The position numbers were made by a program, and so were the translations under genes. From Microbacterium sp. (GTDB taxonomy: Bacteria > Actinomycetota > Actinomycetes > Actinomycetales > Microbacteriaceae): a stretch of 13,707 bases of DNA. Each line of letters begins with the position of its first letter. The first letter of the stretch is position 1. This document shows positions 8,062 through 13,707 of this stretch, one piece after another. The stretch is from positions 1-13,707 of the forward strand of contig DQHP01000007.1 of NCBI GenBank assembly GCA_003524435.1, read 5' to 3'. The notes under the pieces are model-generated. The model searched no databases. It was not told where the DNA came from and was given only the letters and a program-made list of their open reading frames with translations.

Positions 8062-9180
8062 TCAGACGCGCGGGTACGGGGCAAGCACGACCTCGACGCG
8101 CTGGAACTCCTTGAGATCGGAGTATCCAGTCGTCGCCATCGACTTGCGAAGCGCCCCGATGAGGTTCGCGGTACCGTCCGCAACGGGTGCGGGACCGTAG
8201 AGGATCTCCTCGAGCGTCACGATGCCCGGCGTCTCGACGCGACGGCCGCGCGGAAGCTGCGGGTGGTGCGCCTCTGGTCCCCAGTGGAATCCCTGGCCGG
8301 GAGCATCCGTCGCGCGAGCTAGCGCAACACCGAGCATGACAGCATCCGCCCCCATGGCGAGAGCCTTGACGATATCGCCGGACGTACCCACGCCACCATC
8401 GGCGATGACGTGCACGTAGCGGCCGCCAGACTCGTCGAGGTAGTCGCGGCGGGCGGCGGCGACATCAGAAACCGCGGTGGCCATCGGCGCGTGGATGCCC
8501 AGCGTAGCGCGGGTCGTGGATGCGGCACCCCCACCGAATCCGACAAGCACGCCAGCGGCGCCCGTGCGCATGAGGTGCAGGGCTGCAGTGTATGTGGCGG
8601 CGCCGCCGACGATGACAGGAACATCGAGGTCATAGATGAACTTCTTAAGGTTCAACGGCTCGATGGCGCTGGACACGTGCTCTGCGGAAACCGTCGTCCC
8701 ACGGATGACGAACAAATCAACGCCTGCGGCGACAACCGTTTCGTACAGTTCCTGAGTGCGCTGTGGCGTGAGCGAGCCTGCGACCGTAACGCCTGCTTCA
8801 CGGATCTCGGCGAGGCGCGATTTGATGAGCTCGGGCTTGATCGGTTCGGAGTAAAGCTGCTGCATCCGCTCTGTCGCTTTGGCGGCAGGCAGAGAAGCGA
8901 TCTCGGCGAGAAGCGGCTCTGGGTTCTCGTAGCGCGTCCACAGGCCCTCAAGATCGAGGACGCCCAGGCCACCGAGCTTGCCGAGCATGATCGCGGTGTG
9001 GGGGCTCACCACGGAGTCCATCGGAGCACCGATGATCGGGGTATCAAATTGGAAAGCATCGATCACCCAGGCCGTAGAAACGTCCTCTGGGTTGCGGGTG
9101 CGCCGAGACGGCACCACCGCAATGTCGTCGAACGTATACGCGCGACGCGCGCGCTTTCCTCGGCCGATCTCGATGTCCAT
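8062..9180 (-). CDS. guaB3: GuaB3-family IMP dehydrogenase-related protein
   Basis: A 372-residue TIM-barrel protein of the GuaB3 group of IMP dehydrogenase relatives. The core reads DDIAVVPSRRTRNPEDVS at the N-terminus, then IIGAPMDSVVS, LGGLGVLDLEGLW, the active-loop region VGFGGGAASTTRATLG (213-228), VIADGGVGTSGDIVKALAMGADAVMLGV and GALRKSMATTGY near the end. There are no CBS domains, as is usual for GuaB3. Where IMP dehydrogenases carry the catalytic cysteine (consensus GSICTTR), this protein has Ser221. GuaB3 proteins of actinobacteria are not established IMP dehydrogenases, so a role in converting IMP to XMP should not be assumed. The ATG at 9180 is preferred over a GTG at 9186 because GGAGG precedes it by 7 nt, while the GTG lies almost on top of that site. 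Confidence 0.93.
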   Translation of the reverse strand: MDIEIGRGKRARRAYTFDDIAVVPSRRTRNPEDVSTAWVIDAFQFDTPIIGAPMDSVVSPHTAIMLGKLGGLGVLDLEGLWTRYENPEPLLAEIASLPAAKATERMQQLYSEPIKPELIKSRLAEIREAGVTVAGSLTPQRTQELYETVVAAGVDLFVIRGTTVSAEHVSSAIEPLNLKKFIYDLDVPVIVGGAATYTAALHLMRTGAAGVLVGFGGGAASTTRATLGIHAPMATAVSDVAAARRDYLDESGGRYVHVIADGGVGTSGDIVKALAMGADAVMLGVALARATDAPGQGFHWGPEAHHPQLPRGRRVETPGIVTLEEILYGPAPVADGTANLIGALRKSMATTGYSDLKEFQRVEVVLAPYPRV

Positions 9181-9222
9181 GCTCACCCCTCCAGCCTACC
9201 CGCCTCGTGTCGGTGCCGAGCC

Positions 9223-9423
9223 TCAGCGTGCACGGGTGACCCGGCGCTCGTCCCACACCGGAACATCCGACTCATAGACCTCGCCGTTGGAGCCGAAGAT
9301 AAGGAACCGGTCAAAGGAGCGGGCGAACCAACGGTCATGGGTCACCGCAAGCACGGTGCCTTCGAATCCGGATAACGCGTCCTCCAGCGCCTCAGCCGAT
9401 TCGAGATCGAGGTTGTTTCCCCG
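9223..9423 (-). pseudogene. C-terminal remnant of an ABC-F family ATPase
   Basis: The last 66 or so codons of an ABC-F protein (the EttA-like soluble ATPases with two ABC domains that act on ribosomes) remain. The fragment starts abruptly at NNLDLESAEALEDAL, just after where DEPT of the second Walker B region should be. It continues through LAVTHDRWF (the switch-histidine D-loop region), then FDRFLIFGSNGEVYES, and ends RRVTRAR. Both Walker A motifs, the signature motifs and the first ABC domain are absent. Immediately upstream on the minus strand lies a repeat array, and the frame runs through it to an ATG at 9567, but those residues are repeat translation and not ABC-F sequence. It was probably once upstream of guaB3 in the same orientation. 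It cannot be functional as an ATPase. Confidence 0.85.
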
Positions 9424-9431
9424 TTCGCGCT

Positions 9432-9544
9432 GCTGTTTGTGGCTCGCGTGGCTGTTTCTGGCTCGCGTGGCTGTTTGTGGCTCGCGTGGCTGAAACTTCG
9501 GCCGCGCTGCTGTTTCTCGCTCGTGTGGCTGAAACTTCGGCCGC
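9432..9544. repeat. Interspersed repeat array of 19-bp and 17-bp units
   Basis: A 19-bp unit (gctgtttgtggctcgcgtg) occurs at 9432-9450, 9451-9469 and 9470-9488, directly adjoining and differing only at one G/C position. A more diverged copy is at 9509-9527. A 17-bp unit (gctgaaacttcggccgc) occurs identically at 9489-9505 and 9528-9544. Each 17-mer follows a 19-mer, giving a 36-bp composite twice, separated by gct. The array abuts the broken end of the ABC-F gene. No transposase or other mobility gene is nearby. Confidence 0.9.
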
Positions 9545-9645
9545 GGGAGCGAATTACGACAGCGCAAACCTATCGGCGGTGACTGAACGACTTCGAGGGC
9601 GCCCGCTCACGTCGGGTCAGTCGGATGCTGTGGGTCACAGTGGCC

Positions 9646-10197
9646 TCAGACCAGCGCGCCCGATGTCGGCACCGGATTGGAGAACACGTCGAGCACTGGG
9701 CAGTGTGCATCGACGACCTGGCGGAGGTTCTCGTATTCTTCGGGCGTGTTGGGGCCTGTGATGTCGACTTTCACGCGCACGTCCTGGAAACCTGCACGGC
9801 CTGACTCGTCGATCCCGAAGAGCTTGCGAACATCGAGGTCGCCCTCGGCAGTGATCTCGATCTCGTCGATTGTGAGCCCGAGGCCCTGGGCGTAGAGGCG
9901 GAAGACGACGACCTGACACGAGATCAGCGCGCCGAGTGCATACTCGACAGGACTTGCCGCTGCGTCATCGCCGGCGAGCGCCGCGGGCTCGTCCACCAAG
10001 AAGCGGTGTTTTCCGGACTGAATCTCAGTGGCCACCGAGCCGACGCCGCGTCCGGTGACTTTGTACGTGAGAGCGGCAGTAGATTCATCGCGCGCGATGC
10101 GCTCGCTCCATGCCGCGCCTGCATCGGTGAGTCGCTGTGCTCGCTCGGCTGCGGTGACGTCGGCGATGGCTGTTTTCTGGTCCTGAATCAGTGTCAT
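9646..10197 (-). CDS. OsmC-family protein
   Basis: A 183-residue protein of the OsmC/Ohr family, cytosolic thiol-dependent proteins that reduce organic hydroperoxides in characterised members. The two cysteines typical of the fold are present: Cys94 in ALGALISCQVVVFRLYAQGLG, at the head of the central helix, and Cys166 in VVDAHCPVLDVFSNP. Between them lie the strand EIEITAEGDLD and GFQDVRVKVDI. It belongs to the longer OsmC-like branch and is neither OsmC nor Ohr in the strict sense, so its substrate is unknown. ATG at 10197 is taken as the start. An in-frame ATG at 10245 would add 16 residues that look unlike the family, and neither start has a strong Shine-Dalgarno site. Flanked by a repeat array and a dead glycosyltransferase gene, it is the only intact gene of the rearranged stretch. 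Confidence 0.85.
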   Translation of the reverse strand: MTLIQDQKTAIADVTAAERAQRLTDAGAAWSERIARDESTAALTYKVTGRGVGSVATEIQSGKHRFLVDEPAALAGDDAAASPVEYALGALISCQVVVFRLYAQGLGLTIDEIEITAEGDLDVRKLFGIDESGRAGFQDVRVKVDITGPNTPEEYENLRQVVDAHCPVLDVFSNPVPTSGALV

Positions 10198-10283
10198 GAC
10201 GCGACCGTAACCGCGGTGTGCGCTCGGTCGCACCTCGCTCGTCATCCGCGGTCACAGACCGACTTCGGCGGCAATACTTCGTC

Positions 10284-10819
10284 GCATTCGGCGCGATGGC
10301 GGCCGCCGAGGCCGAAGGCATCCCATTCGACGTGCTCATGCCCAACAACTACCCGCTGCCGGTGCGTGGCATTCCGCCGATGGGCATGGGATTGCGACCG
10401 TCACACAGTCTCATCGGAAGCGTGGCCTCGTCACAACGGGCCCCGGCCTCGACCCAGGTCGACTGCAGGCGAACGAATCTGTGCGCGTGCTGCGATCCGC
10501 ATCTCATCGCCCTGTCATGGAGCACGCCGACCTCGTCATCACGCATGGCGGTCACGGCACTGTCATGAAAGGGCTGGTGGCATGGCTGCCACTGGTGATC
10601 ATGCCCCATGGCAGAGACCAGCCAGACAATGCCGTGCGGATCGAAGCACGAGGCGCCGGAGTGAGAATCTCGAAGAACGCCCGTCCCCGAATCATCGCTG
10701 AAGCAGTGAGCACGGTGCTCAAGGATCCGGCCTATCGGGAATCTGCGAGACGCCTGGGACAACGGATCCGCACGGAAATGGGCGAGAGCACGCTGATCGA
10801 CGAGCTCGAATCACCGTGA
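10284..10819 (+). pseudogene. Decayed GT1 (macrolide-type) glycosyltransferase
   Basis: Two pieces of a GT1 glycosyltransferase lie in different frames. The first (10284-10403) reads FGAMAAAEAEGIPFDVLMPN then YPLPVRGIPPMGMGLRPS, from the acceptor-binding N-terminal half. The second (about 10421-10819) reads RGLVTTGPGLDPGRLQ, SASHRPVMEHADLVITHGGH, GTVMKGL and GRDQPDNAVRIEARGAG, which is the nucleotide-sugar-binding half with the conserved HGGHGT, and ends at a TGA at 10817. The join lies in 10404-10420. Family members are about 400 residues, so roughly the first 110-120 residues are missing and about 125 more are missing at the join, where the frame also changes. An internal ATG at 10481 could in principle express the last 112 residues, but that could not be a whole enzyme. 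Confidence 0.82.
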
Positions 10820-10835
10820 GCAGGTGGCTTCGACC

Positions 10836-10867
10836 TTCTCAATTACAATGAGGATTGTAATTGAGAA
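10836..10867. promoter_or_regulatory. Perfect inverted repeat, probable TetR operator with overlapping -10 box
   Basis: The arms TTCTCAATTACAAT (10836-10849) and its exact reverse complement (10854-10867) flank a 4-bp centre, GAGG. It lies 18-49 nt before the TetR start codon and is strikingly AT-rich for this DNA. The left arm contains TACAAT (10844-10849), one base from the -10 consensus, which would place the transcription start inside the right arm. Binding there would block the promoter, consistent with autorepression by the adjacent TetR protein. That link is inferred from position. Confidence 0.8.
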
Positions 10868-10884
10868 CGTCGGAGGGGTTCCTG

Positions 10885-11541
10885 ATGAACGATTCTGAGC
10901 TCGAACCGGGCACCGCGGCTGACGAACGGCCCCGTGGAGGCCGCGCGGCGAAGCGGACAGCGATCCTCGACGGCGCAGTGAGGATATTCGCAAAGGACGG
11001 ATATTCGCACGCCAGTATCGATTCGCTCGCTCGTGCCGCCGGCGTATCCACCCGCACGATCTACAACCACTTCACGGACAAGGCAGACCTGTTCCGCACC
11101 GTCATCGCCGACAGCGCGGAGAAAGTGGCCGCGATGGAGATCACGCTCATCAACGAGCATCTGGGGCACGGCTCGAGCCCTGAAGCTGAACTCACGGCAT
11201 TCGCACGTGCTTGGCTTCAACCACATCCAGACGCACGCAATCACCTCGCGCTCGTGCGGCAGCTCAACGCCGAAGCCGAGCACATTCCGTCAGAGATCGT
11301 CTCCGTGTGGCGCGATGCGGGTCCACTGCGTGTGCGCCGTGCGCTCGCTGAGAGATTCGCCGAGTGGGGCCGAAGCGGAGTGCTTCACTTTCGCGATGTG
11401 CAGCACGCAGCTGTGCATTTCGTCCAGCTCATCGCGGCCGCGAATCCCGGCCCAATGTCCGGAGCCACCGATGAGTCGCAGACGGACGAGTGGATAACCG
11501 CCGGGGTAGGTGCCTTTCTGCGTGGCTACGGTCGCGGCTGA
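10885..11541 (+). CDS. TetR-family transcriptional regulator
   Basis: A 218-residue DNA-binding regulator. After an acidic and then basic leader (GRAAKRTAILDGA) the TetR helix-turn-helix spans about 24-70: AVRIFAKDGYSHASIDSLAR, AAGVSTRTIYNHFTDKADLF. The ligand-binding half (about 75-215) resembles the AefR-like TetR C-terminal type, with ALVRQLNAEAEHIPSEIVSV and an AAVHFVQLIAAA helix. Target and inducer cannot be read from sequence. ATG at 10885 is chosen because GGAGG lies 8 nt upstream. A TTG at 10861 is in frame but lies inside the operator. The gene is preceded by a perfect inverted repeat that probably mediates autoregulation. The regulated partner may be the dead glycosyltransferase gene just upstream, the hemerythrin gene downstream, or a distant locus. 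Confidence 0.92.
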   Translation: MNDSELEPGTAADERPRGGRAAKRTAILDGAVRIFAKDGYSHASIDSLARAAGVSTRTIYNHFTDKADLFRTVIADSAEKVAAMEITLINEHLGHGSSPEAELTAFARAWLQPHPDARNHLALVRQLNAEAEHIPSEIVSVWRDAGPLRVRRALAERFAEWGRSGVLHFRDVQHAAVHFVQLIAAANPGPMSGATDESQTDEWITAGVGAFLRGYGRG

Positions 11542-11574
11542 GGTTCCCCACCGGCGACGACGCCAGGGAAAGAT

Positions 11575-11607
11575 CTATCGGGATACTCGATAGCTGACAT
11601 CGCTATC
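11575..11607. promoter_or_regulatory. Alternating half-sites CTATC / GATAG / CTATC
   Basis: Three 5-bp half-sites in alternating orientation start at 11575, 11589 and 11603, exactly 14 bp apart. They form two overlapping inverted repeats (CTATCG-7 nt-CGATAG and GATAGC-7 nt-GCTATC). In DNA they could be a cooperative operator. In RNA the middle element could pair with either side. The role is unproven. The location is the gap between TetR and the hemerythrin gene. Confidence 0.4.
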
Positions 11608-11670
11608 AACGGTTGGACAGATCGATGACCGATCCTCAAGCTGGGTAAAACACCCATCGCAAGGAGGGGC

Positions 11671-11742
11671 ATGAGAATCGTCAAACGGACTGCAGTCCGC
11701 GCTCTACCGTGGCTCTCCGAGGCCGGAGCGGAAGAACTATGA
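11671..11742 (+). CDS. Small ORF (23 residues) coupled to the hemerythrin gene
   Basis: ATG at 11671 follows AAGGAGG (11661-11667), the strongest Shine-Dalgarno sequence in this region, although its 3-nt gap to the ATG is short. The frame encodes 23 residues beginning MRIVKRTAVRALPW, basic then acidic (ending EAGAEEL). Its TGA at 11740-11742 overlaps the hemerythrin ATG at 11739 as ATGA, the usual geometry for translational coupling. No function is recognised and no membrane segment is visible. It may be a leader peptide whose translation delivers ribosomes to the weaker downstream start, or a chance frame. A comparison across relatives would tell, since coding constraint cannot be judged from one copy. 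Confidence 0.5.
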   Translation: MRIVKRTAVRALPWLSEAGAEEL

Positions 11743-12455
11743 CTGAGATGTCGCTCAGGCGCACCCCCGACGCGGCCAGACCAGCCGACACGCTGACAAT
11801 GACGCTGTTCCACGCCGCGCTGCGGCGGGATCTGGAACGCGCACGATACCTTCTCGAGCATCCGCATTGGTTGTCATCGCGACGCGCGCAGCGCCTCGGA
11901 CGCCTCCTTCTGTGGGACATGGCCGAGCTGCGACGACACCATGAAGGCGAAGACCACTATCTGTGGCCGTTGCTTCTCAGCCGGGCACCCGAGACACGCG
12001 AGATTCTCGACGCGATGGAGCAGGAGCACGATGCGATTGACGAACCACTCCTGCAGCTCGAGGCATCAGCTCGGGCTCTCGTCGCCGGGCGCGCGGGCCC
12101 GCACGATGTCCTCGAGGCGTTGAATGAGCTGGAAGGACCGTTGCTTGAGCACCTGACGCACGAGGAGACCGAGGGCATGGACATCGTTACCAAGACGCTC
12201 AGCCATCAGGAGTGGAAAGACTTCGAGACCAGGGCCTGGGCCGCGGGATACACTGCGCGCGAGGCGATCCGTTTCGCGGCTTGGATGTGCGACGGCGTCG
12301 ACTGGGACCAATCCGTGCTCCGACGAGCCCGGCTGCCCGTTCCGCTGTGGAGAATGCTCGCGAAGCCGTTGTCCTCCATCGCTGCAGTCCCCACCGCCAG
12401 CGTCTGGGCACGTACTCCGGCGGCACGCATCAGGAGTCGGTTGGGAACAGCGTGA
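11739..12455 (+). CDS. Hemerythrin HHE-domain protein
   Basis: A 238-residue cytosolic protein with an N-terminal hemerythrin-like four-helix domain that should bind a di-iron centre. Candidate ligands are placed as the HHE pattern expects: His25 in FHAALRRDLE, the cluster HHEGEDH (67-73), His97 in EQEHDAID, and HLTHEETEGMD (138-148). Such proteins bind oxygen or NO, or store or sense iron or oxygen. The specific role here is unknown. Residues 155-238 form a C-terminal extension beyond the bundle with the tryptophan-rich stretch RFAAWMCDGVDWD and a basic end. The ATG at 11739 has GGAG/GAAG upstream and overlaps the stop of a 23-codon ORF. A GTG at 11709 is in frame but has no ribosome site. 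The 3' end overlaps the convergent LysR gene by 26 nt. Confidence 0.88.
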   Translation: MTEMSLRRTPDAARPADTLTMTLFHAALRRDLERARYLLEHPHWLSSRRAQRLGRLLLWDMAELRRHHEGEDHYLWPLLLSRAPETREILDAMEQEHDAIDEPLLQLEASARALVAGRAGPHDVLEALNELEGPLLEHLTHEETEGMDIVTKTLSHQEWKDFETRAWAAGYTAREAIRFAAWMCDGVDWDQSVLRRARLPVPLWRMLAKPLSSIAAVPTASVWARTPAARIRSRLGTA

Positions 12456-13317
12456 AGTCGCTGATGAGCCGGGCCAGCAGGAGCTCCACCGCCGGTGAGC
12501 GCACGCCGGGATGGGCGACCAGACCGACATCGACAGCCAGCTCGGCGTGATCCAAATCGACGATCCGCGCACCACGACCTGAAGACAGACTCTCCGGGAC
12601 GATGAGCATCCCCATGCCACGCTGATGCAGCTCCTCAGCCATACCGGGTGTCGAGACCTGCGCCGCAATACTCAGACGGATGCCGGCGCGCCGCGCCGCT
12701 GCCTCCAACGCACCGCGTGCGCCTGCACCGGCATCAAGCACGATGAGGCGCTCGCGCTCGAGGACGCTGATCGATATCGGGCCGGAGGCCGCCGTCTCTG
12801 ATTCTGCAGAGCTGCTGATTGCCGAGAGCGAATCGTGCAAGAGTCCTTCCCACATCAGGGCGGTGGCACTCGATCGCACGACGAGGGCAATGTCCAAAGA
12901 ACCGTCCCCCACCGCCTCTTCGAGATCTGCGCCTGACCCGGAGACGATGATGAGCTCGATCCCGGGGTACTCGGCGGAGAAGTCCGCCAGTACACGACCC
13001 AGCTCTGGCGCCTCAGCACCGGTGACGACGCCGAGACGCACTCGCCCGCGGCGCACTCCCGCGACTTCGTCGACGACCTGTCGAACCGTGTCGAGTGCCG
13101 CCAGTGCCCTCCGCGCGGCAGGCACCGCGGCCTCGCCCGCTGGTGAGAGTCGCACCTGACGGCTGCTGCGCACGAACAGCGGCTGGCCGAGTGCGCTCTC
13201 GAGCTCTTTGACGCGCGAGCTGATCGTCGACTGTGCTGTTCTGGCTCTGTCTGCGGCGGCACTGAAGGATTCCTCCTCAGCGACCAAGAGGAAGGCCTCG
13301 AGCTTCAATGCGTCCAT
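12430..13317 (-). CDS. LysR-family transcriptional regulator
   Basis: A 295-residue LysR-type regulator. The N-terminal winged helix-turn-helix (about 1-60) has the family signature LEAFLLVAEEESFSAAADRA, then TAQSTISSRVKELESALGQP and LFVRSSRQVRLSPAG. A linker helix leads to an effector-binding domain (about 88-290) that starts GRVRLGVVTGAEAPELGRVL and contains FSAEYPGIELIIVSGSG, the expected first lobe of a periplasmic-binding-protein fold. The ATG at 13317 lies 11 nt past the stop of the upstream MFS transporter gene on the same strand, with only a weak GGGG before it, so translation probably follows from that gene. The effector is unknown. Control of the transporter is plausible but inferred from proximity. 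Its end overlaps the hemerythrin gene tail to tail. Confidence 0.93.
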   Translation of the reverse strand: MDALKLEAFLLVAEEESFSAAADRARTAQSTISSRVKELESALGQPLFVRSSRQVRLSPAGEAAVPAARRALAALDTVRQVVDEVAGVRRGRVRLGVVTGAEAPELGRVLADFSAEYPGIELIIVSGSGADLEEAVGDGSLDIALVVRSSATALMWEGLLHDSLSAISSSAESETAASGPISISVLERERLIVLDAGAGARGALEAAARRAGIRLSIAAQVSTPGMAEELHQRGMGMLIVPESLSSGRGARIVDLDHAELAVDVGLVAHPGVRSPAVELLLARLISDFTLFPTDS

Positions 13318-13328
13318 GCGGCCCCAGG

Positions 13329-13707
13329 CTACATCGAGAGCTCGGTCGAGGTGGGAGCGTCTCCCCCACCTTTGCGCATTCCGCGCAGGACGAGGACGAC
13401 GGTGCCGACCGTCATCGTTGCCGTAATGATGAGTGCGAGCAGAAGGCCGCGACTCATCGCTTCACCGATATGCCTGAGGAATTCGGCCTGCACCGCCGCA
13501 TCGAGGCCCCTGGCAATGTCGAGGGCAGCGCCTGGGCTGTCGCCGGCCGCGACAGCCTCGCCGGAAGTGAGGCTGTCAGGCACGACGACGGTGCCGCGGT
13601 AGGTGATCGCCCCCACAGTCCCGAGGACGGCGATACTTGAGGCTGCACCGAGCCCGCTGCTGAGATCTTGAAGGGCGGTCATGCTTCCCGTGCGCTGGAG
13701 CGGAGCC
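13329..13707 (-). CDS. MFS drug-efflux-type transporter, C-terminal end (5' part outside the window)
   Basis: The frame is open from the window edge to a TAG at 13331-13329, about 125 codons. It reads RTGSMTALQDLSSGLGAASS followed by IAVLGTVGAITYRGTVVV, which matches the region before and inside the penultimate transmembrane helix of 14-helix DHA2 major facilitator transporters (QacA-like). An external loop rich in Ala and Gly follows, then the last helix LLLALIITATMTVGTVVLVL and a short polar tail. An internal ATG at 13682 lies in mid-protein and is not the true start. The transporter probably exports small hydrophobic molecules, but the helices that define substrate are outside the window. 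It sits 11 nt upstream of the LysR gene, apparently in one operon. Confidence 0.8.
   Translation of the reverse strand, partial: APLQRTGSMTALQDLSSGLGAASSIAVLGTVGAITYRGTVVVPDSLTSGEAVAAGDSPGAALDIARGLDAAVQAEFLRHIGEAMSRGLLLALIITATMTVGTVVLVLRGMRKGGGDAPTSTELSM

Noticed and set aside
9193..9198. TAGGCT as a -10 box for guaB3
   Set aside because: It is close to the ribosome site and has no acceptable -35 hexamer at 16-18 nt, so it could be chance.
8322..9375. Plus-strand open frames opposite guaB3
   Set aside because: They are antisense to a conserved gene and give low-complexity translations with no family features.
9432..9544. CRISPR array
   Set aside because: The repeats adjoin directly or with a 3-nt gap, no unique spacers are present, and no cas gene is nearby.
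9545..9645. Terminator between the repeat array and the OsmC gene
   Set aside because: Only a 5-bp stem (CTGTG/CACAG at 9628-9640) with a 3-nt loop was seen, too weak to call.
10218..10568. 116-codon plus-strand ORF as a complete gene
   Set aside because: Only its middle matches a GT1 glycosyltransferase. After about 10403 the frame leaves the homologous reading, so it is part of a pseudogene.

Overview
The window is high-GC chromosomal DNA with actinobacterial gene content. The set guaB3, SURF1, a DUF3817 membrane protein and guaA on one strand, together with protein sequence style and TANNNT promoters, points to the family Microbacteriaceae, most likely Microbacterium or a close relative. 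This assignment is an inference from the protein sequences and not from a marker gene.

Layout. From 1 to about 9423 every gene is on the minus strand, so transcription runs from high to low coordinates: an ABC-F ATPase remnant (9223-9423), guaB3 (8062-9180), a SURF1-family protein (7247-8044), a very large secreted nuclease/5'-nucleotidase (2389-7065), a DUF3817 membrane protein (1776-2300), guaA (202-1779), and the first 66 codons of a probable glycosyltransferase that leaves the window (2-199). The purine genes guaB3 and guaA thus flank a secreted enzyme that could degrade nucleic acids down to nucleosides and phosphate. The secreted enzyme appears to be its own transcription unit, with a promoter at 7175-7203 and a strong hairpin after its stop at 2343-2372. 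DUF3817 and guaA then restart from an apparently leaderless promoter at 2308-2313, and guaA is coupled to DUF3817 by an ATGA overlap.

From about 9424 to 10820 the DNA looks rearranged. The ABC-F gene has lost everything before its last 66 or so codons, and the break is filled by a compact repeat array (9432-9544). An intact OsmC-family gene follows (9646-10197, minus), then a decayed macrolide-type GT1 glycosyltransferase on the plus strand, with its N-terminus missing and an internal deletion plus frame change.

From 10836 to the end is a regulatory and stress-type neighbourhood. A TetR regulator (10885-11541) lies behind a perfect 14-bp-arm inverted repeat. A hemerythrin-domain protein (11739-12455) is preceded by a 23-codon coupled small ORF and an evenly spaced set of alternating half-sites. 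Convergent to it are a LysR regulator (12430-13317) and the C-terminal end of an MFS drug transporter (13329 to the window edge), which look like one operon. No RNA genes, CRISPR arrays, insertion sequences or phage genes were seen. The core genes are ordinary. The points most worth checking are the repeat array at the broken ABC-F gene, the coupled small ORF before the hemerythrin gene, the TetR operator, and the secreted enzyme sitting inside the purine cluster.
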